DNA from: Phycisphaeraceae bacterium
GTDB lineage: Bacteria; Planctomycetota; Phycisphaerae; Phycisphaerales; Zrk34
NCBI GenBank assembly: GCA_028281485.1
Contig: JANQJT010000276.1
Location: 1-13,300 of the forward strand
DNA length: 13,300 nt
Direction: 5' to 3'
The position numbers and the translations under genes were made by a program. The notes below the pieces were generated by a model, which saw nothing but the letters and a program-made list of their open reading frames with translations, did not search any database and was not told the origin of the DNA. This document shows positions 5,738 to 11,962 of this stretch, one piece after another (the stretch's first letter is position 1; each line of letters begins with the position of its first letter).

Positions 5738-6998
5738 AGTCAAGCGTTTCTCCAATCTCATACCGGAACCCATTAGCCAAGATGATCGCGTCCGGCTCCA
5801 ATGCCAGAAGCGCGCCACCCTTCGCCACCTGCTCCGCTAGTTGCTCGTTTTCTGCTTCCAGATCCTCGACGTACTCCCGCATCTTTCGCAGGCTTTCGTT
5901 AGCTTGCGCCAGTGCTGCGACTACCTCCGCATCACGGCCCACCGGTCCACCGTCTTCACCCGTAGCCAGGTGAGACGCCAGCTCAACCGCTTCTCCCTGT
6001 CCACCACCCGCTGCCGACTTCACCGCACCATCACCGTACGATTGCACACGATCGATCGCCTTGCGGAACACCCACGGACCGCCTCCGAGTCCAACGGCAT
6101 GACCGAACGCTAGCCACATGATGAGCAGGGCGGTTACCACTCTCGGCGCCAGTCGGCCGATGTTTCTGGCTACGAACCATCCCACCAGACCCACACGCGA
6201 ACGTCTCTCGTACTGCCGCCGTTGTGCCTTGCCCTTGTTGCCGCCTTTCTGCGGCTTGCTGAAAGAGTCGTAGAGACGGAAGTACCATTTTTCTAGCGGG
6301 AATATCCGCTTGGATTCGTACTTGCCCCGACCGTCACCCATCGCCGTCCTGCGTGTTCCCTCCATCACGGCAGACTTGTAGTTACGCGTGACCAGACCGG
6401 CCCGGAGCTCGTACCAATCCCCCATCTCGATATTGAACACCGGGTCGCGTTCCGTCTCGACGTTCTTCACTTCGATGTGCGACCCGGCTTCCCGACGTAT
6501 CTCTATGGGAACCTTCGCCAATGCCTGAGACAAAAACTCAACCGTTGCGCCTTGATGTCGAATCTCGCCGAGCCACTGACGCCACCGCTTGCGCAGCTTC
6601 GCGTCACCCTGCGCATCGCAGAAGTTGTGAATCTCATCGATAGCGATATGGCAGTCCTGAATCGTCCGCCCCTCGAAGTATTCCCACGGCCCCGACTCGC
6701 CCGCCTCCCACGACTCCAACACGTCGCCAGGTATCATTTCGATACGCTCGCGGCAATCCGCCTCGTCCAACCCATGCAACGCAGCCGCCGCCTTTGAGAT
6801 GCGGTCTGCGAACGTTTCCCCCTCGTACTCTGGCGGAACCGCGTGATCCTCTGGCACTTCACCCAACGGGAAGTTGCTGATATGCACGCCGTCATGATTC
6901 GGCAAGAACTCATCGGTAATGAACCTTGCGCACCGCGTATAGCTCTTGCCGCTTCCAGCCTCGCCCGTCGTCACCGTGATAACTGATCGCTTCGCCAT
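5532..6998 (-). CDS. zot: Zot-domain assembly ATPase (pI-like morphogenesis protein)
   Basis: The 488-aa inner-membrane protein powers virion assembly and export in filamentous phages. The ATG at 6998 starts 2 bases after the previous stop (TAA, 7001-7003); a longer reading frame to 7067 would run back into that gene. A Walker A motif GEAGSGKS lies at 12-19 and Walker B (HIAIDEIHNF, D121-E122) follows. The Zot domain spans about 1-200. A basic stretch (258-280) precedes a transmembrane helix (about 283-303). The periplasmic part contains a coiled coil (about 358-393) and a beta-rich end (405-450: ILANGFRYEIGETLDYG, RRRVLLGDGSWLRLG) reminiscent of domains that contact secretins. The last 69 codons share DNA with the secretin start. 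The name comes from the cholera phage homologue and does not imply a toxin. Confidence 0.93.
   Translation of the reverse strand: MAKRSVITVTTGEAGSGKSYTRCARFITDEFLPNHDGVHISNFPLGEVPEDHAVPPEYEGETFADRISKAAAALHGLDEADCRERIEMIPGDVLESWEAGESGPWEYFEGRTIQDCHIAIDEIHNFCDAQGDAKLRKRWRQWLGEIRHQGATVEFLSQALAKVPIEIRREAGSHIEVKNVETERDPVFNIEMGDWYELRAGLVTRNYKSAVMEGTRRTAMGDGRGKYESKRIFPLEKWYFRLYDSFSKPQKGGNKGKAQRRQYERRSRVGLVGWFVARNIGRLAPRVVTALLIMWLAFGHAVGLGGGPWVFRKAIDRVQSYGDGAVKSAAGGGQGEAVELASHLATGEDGGPVGRDAEVVAALAQANESLRKMREYVEDLEAENEQLAEQVAKGGALLALEPDAIILANGFRYEIGETLDYGPCKGETIESIEWKRRRVLLGDGSWLRLGYADGLRDAAGDINVGTTAGVREALRAVREGAQGIVGGP
5699..5716. repeat. 9-bp tandem duplication inside the zot/secretin overlap
   Basis: ATTCGATCG occurs twice in tandem (5699-5707 and 5708-5716). 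Being a multiple of three it leaves both frames intact, giving RSN-RSN in the basic n-region of the secretin signal and a repeated SIE/TIE run in Zot. Confidence 0.7.
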
Positions 6999-7000
6999 TC

Positions 7001-7273
7001 TTAACCCACCGTCGGAATTGCCTTGAAGATGATTTTTGCCACGATGAACAAGCCTATAAACACCCACTCACCCGCCACCAATGTCACAGCCAGGTCGAGC
7101 GGCAACCATTGATTCGCAACCTCCAACCAGTCCGCCGCACCCTCCATCCCTGTGCCATCGAATATTGGCAGATCATGGATAAAGCCATTCATCGCCACGT
7201 CGGCCAACTCTTTGCATTTCTCGATCAACCATTCCCACAGGTACTGCAGCGATTCAATGAGCCAATCAACCAT
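7001..7273 (-). CDS. pVI-like minor virion membrane protein
   Basis: This 90-aa protein lies immediately before zot, the place of gene VI in M13. It has an amphipathic, Trp-rich N-terminal half (WLIESLQYLWEWLIEKC) and a hydrophobic C-terminal segment (about 57-84: WLPLDLAVTLVAGEWVFIGL then VAKIIFKAIPTVG). The segment pattern of a short interface helix, a membrane helix and a closing IPTVG is common in small inovirus tail-end proteins of this position. A GGGAG lies 9 nt upstream of the ATG; the preceding stop is only 3 bases away, pointing to coupled translation. It probably caps the virion end together with the adsorption protein and helps release from the membrane. Identification is by size, topology and gene order, not by a diagnostic motif. 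Confidence 0.7.
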   Translation of the reverse strand: MVDWLIESLQYLWEWLIEKCKELADVAMNGFIHDLPIFDGTGMEGAADWLEVANQWLPLDLAVTLVAGEWVFIGLFIVAKIIFKAIPTVG

Positions 7274-7276
7274 GAC

Positions 7277-8821
7277 TTAGTACTCCCGAATAACTCGCAA
7301 CGTATGTGCCAAGAAATAGAACCCTAAGACCGCCGCCATCAGTCCACGGAACACCTGCCGCATCACGTCCAGCCAATCGAAAACCGGCGTGCTCGGCCAC
7401 GCCCGCTGATCGATCGGCACCACCAATGCCTCCATCGATCCGTCCGGCTGCTTAAAGTCAATTGAAAATGTCTGAACGCTCGACGACCCTCCCCAGGTCG
7501 GACCTCCTCCCGCCATACTGTTTACCGCGTTACCAGTTGCACCCCCCGTCGGCGCCGATCCGTCAACAGGCTCATTCAACTTATCGCCTCTACCCAACTC
7601 GTCGAGCAGTTCTGTGTTGCCTTCACCTATTGCATCGATTAGTTGCCCGTTGCCATCTACGATCGCATCGAAGATGGCTTGATCGCCTTCCCTGATTACT
7701 GCGGTTTGTGTACGCGTCGCCAGGTCGACATTCTCAACCGCTCGGCCCACGTTCTGTAAAGTGTTATCTACACGCCTCACTTCTGCGGCCGTCATTCGGC
7801 CAGCCTGATACAGATCATTCGCAGCTAGCGCGTTTGTTTTACGCAATGCCTCGATAGCGTTCTCTACACTTGTGCTATCACCGACTTCGCCAGTCTCATC
7901 GCGGTCATCGACATCCCCCGCGCCAATCGGATCAACTTGACCACCAAACCCACTACCCCCACCGATAGGTGTACCCGCTGATCCACCACCACCTCCTCCT
8001 CCGCCACCGCCACCGCCGCCTCCACCGCCCGGTACTGTTCGACCGATGTATCCAAGATCACCCATACCCCCAATGCCTAAGTGTGACGGCATACCCTCCC
8101 CACGATTCAACACCGTGTGCCTGCCCCCATCCACAGCCACCTCCACCCAATCGATCGAACCATCATCTGCAACATATACGACAAGTTCTTGACCGTTCGC
8201 GTTAACAAATGACCACGCCTCAGTTGATACTCCCGTATCTATACCATCTAGTGGCAGATCAATACCCACATCGAATGGCTCCCACGCTAAGTTCCACCCG
8301 TTGAATGTTGGCACATGACTCGCATCGTTTGGGTCGGTCCCGTAAGTCAATTCGACTTCATTGATAAAGCCGTCGCCATCGATGTCAGGATCGTCGCCGT
8401 CCGCTATACCGTCGCCGTCCAAGTCATTTATTGGCACTGGCGGACCTTCCCATTCATCATGAGCTTCAATGAATACAAGTGCCCCCGCTGGTATTGCTAG
8501 CTCGCCGTGTGCCCAACCATCCCAATCAATCGCACCTGATCCGTTAGGCACAAGGATACTTCCCGGTATGTATCTCGTTCCCTCCGGCACTGTTTCAACA
8601 GCCTGAACGCTTGCCGTACTTCCGCTGCTGTTATACGTGACTCGCAAATCATGCGCCGATGGCGTACCGTCGCTCTCTATACGTGTCCTGATATGAACAT
8701 CTCTATACGTGGAGCCCCCGCCAGTTGCATAGAGTATCTTGTATTCGTAGGTCCACGCCTGAGATTCAGCAGCAGCAGTCAACAGAACTAGCAATGTTAA
8801 TACGTGTTTGACCCGGATCAC
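7277..8821 (-). CDS. Adsorption minor coat protein (pIII-like), Gly-linker and Ca-binding repeats
   Basis: The gene probably starts at GTG 8821, which overlaps the previous TGA (GTGA); this gives 514 aa beginning with a typical signal peptide cleaved after ESQA (22 aa). Any ATG-independent longer start would run through the preceding gene. The mature protein has a beta-rich N-terminal domain (about 23-130), DxDGDG-type calcium-binding repeats of thrombospondin type 3 style (133-167), a second domain (168-260), and a run of 16 glycines (265-280). A second Gly-rich spacer, an acidic helical region (about 305-410) and a C-terminal membrane anchor (about 484-507) ending HTLRVIREY complete it. This is the architecture of pIII: receptor-binding head, flexible glycine linker, virion-anchored tail. 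The receptor is unknown. There is no sequence match I can name in the head domains. Confidence 0.82.
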   Translation of the reverse strand: MIRVKHVLTLLVLLTAAAESQAWTYEYKILYATGGGSTYRDVHIRTRIESDGTPSAHDLRVTYNSSGSTASVQAVETVPEGTRYIPGSILVPNGSGAIDWDGWAHGELAIPAGALVFIEAHDEWEGPPVPINDLDGDGIADGDDPDIDGDGFINEVELTYGTDPNDASHVPTFNGWNLAWEPFDVGIDLPLDGIDTGVSTEAWSFVNANGQELVVYVADDGSIDWVEVAVDGGRHTVLNRGEGMPSHLGIGGMGDLGYIGRTVPGGGGGGGGGGGGGGGGSAGTPIGGGSGFGGQVDPIGAGDVDDRDETGEVGDSTSVENAIEALRKTNALAANDLYQAGRMTAAEVRRVDNTLQNVGRAVENVDLATRTQTAVIREGDQAIFDAIVDGNGQLIDAIGEGNTELLDELGRGDKLNEPVDGSAPTGGATGNAVNSMAGGGPTWGGSSSVQTFSIDFKQPDGSMEALVVPIDQRAWPSTPVFDWLDVMRQVFRGLMAAVLGFYFLAHTLRVIREY

Positions 8822-8985
8822 CAGAACCGCCTTTCGTTCTTCGCCGCCATGACCACCTGCCAGCACAACAGGCCGGCGCACGTCCCTATCCCGATCGCAG
8901 CAACAACAACCCACGCACCCAGTTCAGCTAGGTTGCTTGATATTTCTTCCAGTCGCGCTAGCACTTCTAATTCGTAAGGCGTCAT
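8818..8985 (-). CDS. Small membrane protein, 55 aa, probable minor virion protein
   Basis: The ATG at 8985 begins MTPYELEVLARLEEISSNL, an amphipathic helix, followed by one transmembrane helix (about 22-47, WVVVAAIGIGTCAGLLCWQVVM) and a short basic tail KNERRFW. AAGGG and GGA lie just upstream. An upstream start at 9045 would put the terminator hairpin inside the coding region, so it is rejected. The stop shares bases with the GTG of the adsorption-protein gene. Topology (N-terminal helix out, positive C-terminus) and place between major coat and pIII suggest a minor coat or assembly protein; there is no counterpart at this place in M13. The family is not recognised. Confidence 0.75.
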   Translation of the reverse strand: MTPYELEVLARLEEISSNLAELGAWVVVAAIGIGTCAGLLCWQVVMAAKNERRFW

Positions 8986-9001
8986 TCCATTGCCCTTATC
9001 T

Positions 9002-9030
9002 GAAAAAGGACATGCCGGGTTCCCCCGGCA
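9002..9030 (-). terminator. Terminator after the major coat gene
   Basis: On the minus strand TGCCGGG (complement of 9024-9030) pairs perfectly with CCCGGCA (complement of 9013-9019) over a 4-nt loop, and after 6 bases a run of five T follows (9002-9006). It lies 30-60 bases after the coat stop and just before the 55-aa gene, as the strong terminator after gene VIII does in M13. It would favour coat mRNA over the genes beyond it. Confidence 0.78.
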
Positions 9031-9060
9031 TTGCCCTGATGGCAACCTGTCTCACGACGG

Positions 9061-9294
9061 TTAGCCCTTGGCGCGACGCAGCCAGCGCCACAGGATGGAA
9101 CCGGCGATGAACACCGCCGAGATGCCGAGGATGGTCATGAACCCGGTACCCAGGTCCGTGCCCATGGCCGTGGCGTGACCACCGACGTCGACGCCGAGGT
9201 CAGGCAGCGTCACCTGCGCCTGCGCGTTCAAGGAAAAGACCAGACCTGCGACCAGCGCGAACGCGATCGCCCCATACTTCTTGAGAGCCTTCAT
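9061..9294 (-). CDS. Major coat protein precursor (pVIII-like)
   Basis: The 77-aa preprotein has a signal peptide of 26 residues (KALKK, hydrophobic core, cleavage after NAQA) and a mature part of 51 aa, almost the 50 aa of M13 pVIII. The mature chain has a slightly acidic, Gly-rich N-terminus (VTLPDLGVDVGGH, GTDLGTG), a membrane helix (FMTILGISAVFIAGSILW) and a basic end RWLRRAKG that would face the packaged ssDNA. AAGGA lies 7 nt before the ATG at 9294. Two hairpins precede the ribosome site and a terminator follows, as expected for the most strongly expressed phage gene. Thousands of copies should coat each virion. Confidence 0.92.
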   Translation of the reverse strand: MKALKKYGAIAFALVAGLVFSLNAQAQVTLPDLGVDVGGHATAMGTDLGTGFMTILGISAVFIAGSILWRWLRRAKG

Positions 9295-9309
9295 AGCTCT
9301 ATCCTTTCT

Positions 9310-9355
9310 GGCCGCATCGTGCGGCCTCTTGTGAATGCCGACGCTACACAGCGTC
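9310..9355 (-). promoter_or_regulatory. Two hairpins in the leader of the major coat gene
   Basis: On the minus strand a GACGCT/AGCGTC stem (9340-9355, 4-nt loop) is followed by a GGCCGCA/TGCGGCC stem (9310-9326, 3-nt loop) ending 6 bases before the coat ribosome site. The first begins at the stop codon of the 50-aa gene. Neither has a T-run. They may mark an RNA-processing site or protect the 5' end of coat mRNA; this is inference. Confidence 0.5.
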
Positions 9356-9506
9356 AGCCCGTGTTTCCGATGTTCTCCAGCCACCGCATCCATAGCCCCG
9401 TCAACTTGCCAAACGACCACCAGCAGAACCCCAAGGCCACGCCAATGGTCAGCCCCCACGTCGTGAACTCCCACACCCGCGCATATTCGATCGCGTACTC
9501 AGTCAT
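9354..9506 (-). CDS. Small membrane protein, 50 aa, pVII/pIX-like
   Basis: This short gene begins with an ATG (9506) that overlaps the end of rep (the rep TGA is at 9501-9499) and ends at TGA 9356-9354. The product starts MTEYAIEYARVWEFTTW, then has one transmembrane helix (GLTIGVALGFCWW) and ends SFGKLTGLWMRWLENIGNTG. A purine-rich AGGGGGACGGGG precedes the start. Size, single membrane helix and place between the replication gene and the major coat gene match genes VII and IX of M13, whose products cap the end of the virion that emerges first. Translation is probably coupled to rep. It is recognised by topology and order alone. Confidence 0.72.
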   Translation of the reverse strand: MTEYAIEYARVWEFTTWGLTIGVALGFCWWSFGKLTGLWMRWLENIGNTG

Positions 9507-10839
9507 CCCCGTCCCCCTGATCGATATCTAATACGTTGAAATCTGGAACCTTCACGATTCCATCAGTACGGAGATATTGCACGTACTCCCAAACGAGCGG
9601 GCGCGTGTCGGCATCCACCATCGGCTCAACGTCCGCCGCCAGCTCGTCCCACATCTGGCACATATCTAGGTCAGTGCGTTTCGATACCGCCTGCAACAAC
9701 GGGAATACGCACCGGCGCAGCCATTCGCGATGCCGATCCATATCTGTCTTCGTTCGCGTGACGCGGTAACGGATCGATTCGATATCTTCGATCAGGCGTT
9801 TCCAGAAATCGCACTGACGCCGTGAAGATCGCCTTTGCTGCTTGCTTCCCTCTCTGAAATCGACGTGACCAGCCCACACACCCGCCGCCAATGCCTCCCA
9901 CCCCTGGTATCCGTTATCAAGCTGCGCCAACTCCAAGGCCAGCGCGCGCGATCGCTCTTTCTTTAACTCAAGCTCTGCCCTGATCCAGACACCAGACTTC
10001 CCGCCGCCTTGCTCCAAGCCCTTGTCATAAAAGCGATAGAGAACGTCACTCTGACGCGAGCCCAGATACACCGTATAACCAGATCGAGCCGAATCGCCCG
10101 TTGATTCCTGAACCGACCAACTCCGCAACATGCACAGGTGCCCGTGATTGCAAGCGCCATGCACTTCCTCGATCAGTTGGATATCTTCCCCTTCCCAATC
10201 GACATAGACGTCAAATCGCGTAGCAGCAAAGCCACGACCCGCCAGGTCACGATTGACCTCTAGCGCCGTAATCACACCTGCTCGCTGGATCGCATCGCCC
10301 GTTAATTCAATCGTGCAGTGTTCGCAGTTGCGGCCTTCCTTTTCCGACGTAAAGCAGATATTCACGCCGTAGGGATGACTGTATCGCTCTGCGTAGAACC
10401 AAAAGCCCGGCATGTGGTGCTGCCATTCTTCGCGGCTCAAATCGAGCGTATCCGACAAGTACCGGCGCACGTGTTCCACCTGTTCCGATGGACCACTCCA
10501 TCGCATCCAGTCAATACCGATGGTTTCGATTTCAGCGCCTTCCGGCATGTTCTTACGGTTTGACCCCCGTGTTACAGACGGGCGGTAGCGTAATTGGGAG
10601 TAGAGTTCACCCGACGACAGCGGCGGCAGGGCCTCGCCGCCTCGTTCCTCGGCGGCGAATGCCTGCCTCTGAATCATCGCTGCGTCGCCGGAGTTTCGAC
10701 CGCGTTGCGTCTGGATAGGATCAGCCAGGTCAGCTAGCGCGGCCGACTCAAGGAACCGTATTTTGGTTCCTTGAGAATCCTCCACACCCCCAAAAGCCCG
10801 CGGGTTCGGCCTCTGATCTGCGTAAGTCTGTCCTTCCAT
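9499..10839 (-). CDS. rep: Replication initiation protein, Rep_trans family (pII role)
   Basis: The 446-aa protein should nick the double-stranded form to begin rolling-circle replication. The ATG at 10839 has AAGGGG 8 nt upstream. Residues 1-100 are a polar extension with little structure; the Rep_trans domain follows: IGIDWMRWSG (107-116), RFDVYVDW (208-215), YTVYLGSRQSDVLYRFYDKG (265 region, with Y281 of YDKG the likely nicking tyrosine) and WIRAELELKKERSRALA. This is the initiator family of cholera phage RstA and Xanthomonas phages rather than that of M13 pII. Internal ATGs at 10677 and 10548 could give shorter forms, the last at the start of the domain, comparable to M13 pX from gene II. 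It lies after the candidate ssDNA-binding gene and its stop overlaps the 50-aa gene. The C-terminus is acidic (DQGDGDD). Confidence 0.88.
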   Translation of the reverse strand: MEGQTYADQRPNPRAFGGVEDSQGTKIRFLESAALADLADPIQTQRGRNSGDAAMIQRQAFAAEERGGEALPPLSSGELYSQLRYRPSVTRGSNRKNMPEGAEIETIGIDWMRWSGPSEQVEHVRRYLSDTLDLSREEWQHHMPGFWFYAERYSHPYGVNICFTSEKEGRNCEHCTIELTGDAIQRAGVITALEVNRDLAGRGFAATRFDVYVDWEGEDIQLIEEVHGACNHGHLCMLRSWSVQESTGDSARSGYTVYLGSRQSDVLYRFYDKGLEQGGGKSGVWIRAELELKKERSRALALELAQLDNGYQGWEALAAGVWAGHVDFREGSKQQRRSSRRQCDFWKRLIEDIESIRYRVTRTKTDMDRHREWLRRCVFPLLQAVSKRTDLDMCQMWDELAADVEPMVDADTRPLVWEYVQYLRTDGIVKVPDFNVLDIDQGDGDD

Positions 10840-10873
10840 GGACGATGCCCCTTATCGTTCGTGCGTCTCTCGG

Positions 10874-10911
10874 AAAAACACCCCGCAGCCTTTCAGCTAC
10901 GAGGCGCTGCG
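10874..10911 (-). terminator. Weak terminator or attenuator between the pV-like gene and rep
   Basis: On the minus strand CGCAGC (10906-10911) pairs with GCTGCG (10884-10889) over a 16-nt loop; a run of five T follows at 10874-10878 after a GC-rich gap. The long loop makes it weak, which would let part of the transcripts reach rep and set a high binding-protein to Rep ratio. Confidence 0.4.
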
Positions 10912-10921
10912 TTGCGTTTCG

Positions 10922-11233
10922 TCATGCGGCTTTCGTCTGCTTGCCGACAGGCTTGTCGTTGATCTCGACGACGCGCCCCTTGCCCGGCTTGTAGTTGCCG
11001 CTCTTGAAGCCGATGGGCGCTTCCATCACCACCAGGTCACCTTCGTGGACCAGCTTCAACTGGTCCGGGTCTTCCAGCTGAATGGATGCCGAGCCGCCGA
11101 ACCATGCGATCTTGATACCGCTCCTGAGTTCGCCGGTTTCCTCGTCCGCCATCTCCCACGGATTCTGCACCTGCCCAACCCAACGACCAAAGGCGCCAGT
11201 CCTCGCGATCTGTTCCGGAGTCAATTGCTTCAT
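10922..11233 (-). CDS. Small protein in the gene V position, candidate ssDNA-binding protein
   Basis: The ATG at 11233 (GGA 8 nt upstream, 13 bases after the methyltransferase stop) gives 103 aa. An earlier reading frame to 11365 would overlap the methyltransferase and has no ribosome site. The N-terminal third has aromatic and polar residues (TGAFGRWVGQVQNPWEM); then come alternating strand-like segments (IKIAWFGGSASIQL, LKLVHEGDLVVMEAP, GKGRVVEIND) and a lysine-rich tail. The small beta-rich pattern (GD-L-V-V, GRVVEI) resembles an OB fold. Inoviruses need such a protein to coat progeny ssDNA, and it is usually encoded beside rep, so that role is inferred. No family signature is certain; a small regulatory protein remains possible. 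Confidence 0.6.
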   Translation of the reverse strand: MKQLTPEQIARTGAFGRWVGQVQNPWEMADEETGELRSGIKIAWFGGSASIQLEDPDQLKLVHEGDLVVMEAPIGFKSGNYKPGKGRVVEINDKPVGKQTKAA

Positions 11234-11246
11234 CACACACGTCCTT

Positions 11247-11792
11247 TCATGCACAAGTACCGGTGACGGCCGGTTCCGCCGCCCGCACACGCGAGCGATT
11301 TGGTTTCTTTTCAATAGGGCGGAGAATCGTCCAGCTCGTTTGCGCACAGGCCTTCCGGACCGCACGCTGGCCGAACATTGGTGACCAGTCCGGCATCAAT
11401 CGGAGTACACGACTCAACCCCAGATCCTTGCCACCGAACTTGAGCACGAGAAAACCCGTCGGCTTCACCACCCGATGAAGCTCACGGCCACCTGCCCCAA
11501 TCAATGCTCGTATTTCTTCCACCGTCCAGTGACCATATTGGTCCGAGAACTTCCCATTGGCACCGAAGTTGGTGAACGGTGGATCGAAGAACGCCAGGTC
11601 AAATACCGAATCGGTAAACGGTAGGTTCCCCAGATCTGCAACGATGTCAGGCTTCACTTCCTCGCGTCGATCGACGTACACCACACGCGAACCATGACCC
11701 GGATACCACGCCGAGCGGTTACCAGCGGTGCAATCCAGCACGAGAGGTTCAGCGTAGGCGCAGGCTTCTTGCGCAGGTAGTATGTCGAGCAC
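11247..11792 (-). CDS. SAM-dependent DNA methyltransferase-like protein
   Basis: The start is GTG at 11792 with AGGGG 7 nt upstream; no ATG lies near. The 181-aa protein shows a class I methyltransferase fold: SAM-binding strand LVLDCTAGNRSAW (17-29, motif I), an acidic residue at the end of the next strand (YVDRR, D41), D53 in VADLGNLPF, and the catalytic DPPF (70-73, motif IV) typical of amino-methylating DNA enzymes. LVLKFGGKDLG and TSWTILRP follow as late strands. It has no evident target-recognition domain, so it is short for a stand-alone enzyme. As first gene of the replication operon it may methylate the double-stranded phage form against host restriction. The target site is unknown, and an RNA or protein substrate cannot be excluded. 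Confidence 0.75.
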   Translation of the reverse strand: MLDILPAQEACAYAEPLVLDCTAGNRSAWYPGHGSRVVYVDRREEVKPDIVADLGNLPFTDSVFDLAFFDPPFTNFGANGKFSDQYGHWTVEEIRALIGAGGRELHRVVKPTGFLVLKFGGKDLGLSRVLRLMPDWSPMFGQRAVRKACAQTSWTILRPIEKKPNRSRVRAAEPAVTGTCA

Positions 11793-11924
11793 GGCAACGC
11801 CCCTAACGTTGTCTAGCCGCTCACCAGTTGGTAACTGGGAAGGGCGGTAAAGTCCCGGCGTCTACGTTTGCCGGGCTGGGCGGCTTGCCGTCCGGGCCAT
11901 CGTGCTGCTACACGCTGGCCGAAC
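11793..11924. other. Hairpin-rich noncoding end of the phage (candidate origin or packaging signal)
   Basis: This 132-bp gene-free stretch holds three stems in a row: CCAGTT/AACTGG (11824-11838, 3-nt loop), CCCGGC/GCCGGG (11854-11875, 10-nt loop) and GGGCGGC/GCCGTCC with one G-T pair (about 11878-11893, 2-nt loop or one pair fewer). Filamentous phages keep such hairpins in their intergenic region for the replication origins and packaging signal. No T-run follows any stem. In the circle it lies between attP and the methyltransferase gene. Confidence 0.45.
11885..11914 (+). promoter_or_regulatory. Phage-borne promoter for the reconstituted tRNA-Gly
   Basis: TTGCCG (11885-11890) and an extended -10, TGCTACACG with TACACG at 11909-11914, are 18 bases apart. 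The -10 ends 11 bases before the tRNA 5' end; in the displaced host promoter the distance is 12. The match is weak, but some promoter must lie in this phage DNA because identity with the host upstream region stops at 11924. Confidence 0.38.
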
Positions 11925-11962
11925 GCGGGCGTAACTCAATTGGTAGAGTGTCAGCCTTCCAA
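11924..11962 (+). repeat. attR: right copy of the 39-bp attachment repeat
   Basis: Identical to 2178-2216. Here it is followed by GCTGA, the 3' strand of the anticodon stem, so TCAGC-CTTCCAA-GCTGA forms the natural inverted repeat with a 7-nt centre that the integrase probably recognises. Everything to its left is phage DNA. Confidence 0.9.

Larger units (their letters stand above)
2178..11962. mobile_element. Inovirus (filamentous phage) prophage integrated in tRNA-Gly
   Basis: The element is bounded by a 39-bp perfect direct repeat (2178-2216 and 11924-11962); one repeat plus the intervening DNA gives a circular genome of 9746 bp, within the usual inovirus range. It encodes its own tyrosine integrase and a full set of filamentous-phage functions: Rep_trans initiator, small candidate ssDNA-binding protein, short signal-peptide-bearing major coat protein, small membrane proteins, Gly-rich adsorption protein with C-terminal anchor, Zot-type ATPase and secretin. 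All genes are on the minus strand and follow nearly the M13 order II-(VII/IX)-VIII-III-VI-I-IV. Accessory genes are a methyltransferase, a DUF2726 protein and an MltR/HEPN-like protein. No frameshift or stop disrupts a recognised gene, so it may still be functional. Confidence 0.93.

Noticed and set aside
5532..6998. Zonula occludens toxin
   Set aside because: The Zot domain here is the ATPase needed for filamentous phage assembly; nothing in the sequence supports a secreted toxin.
7982..8029. CCN-rich stretch looking like a simple-sequence repeat
   Set aside because: It encodes the glycine linker of the adsorption protein with mixed codons (GGC, GGT, GGA), so it is selected at protein level, not a random microsatellite.
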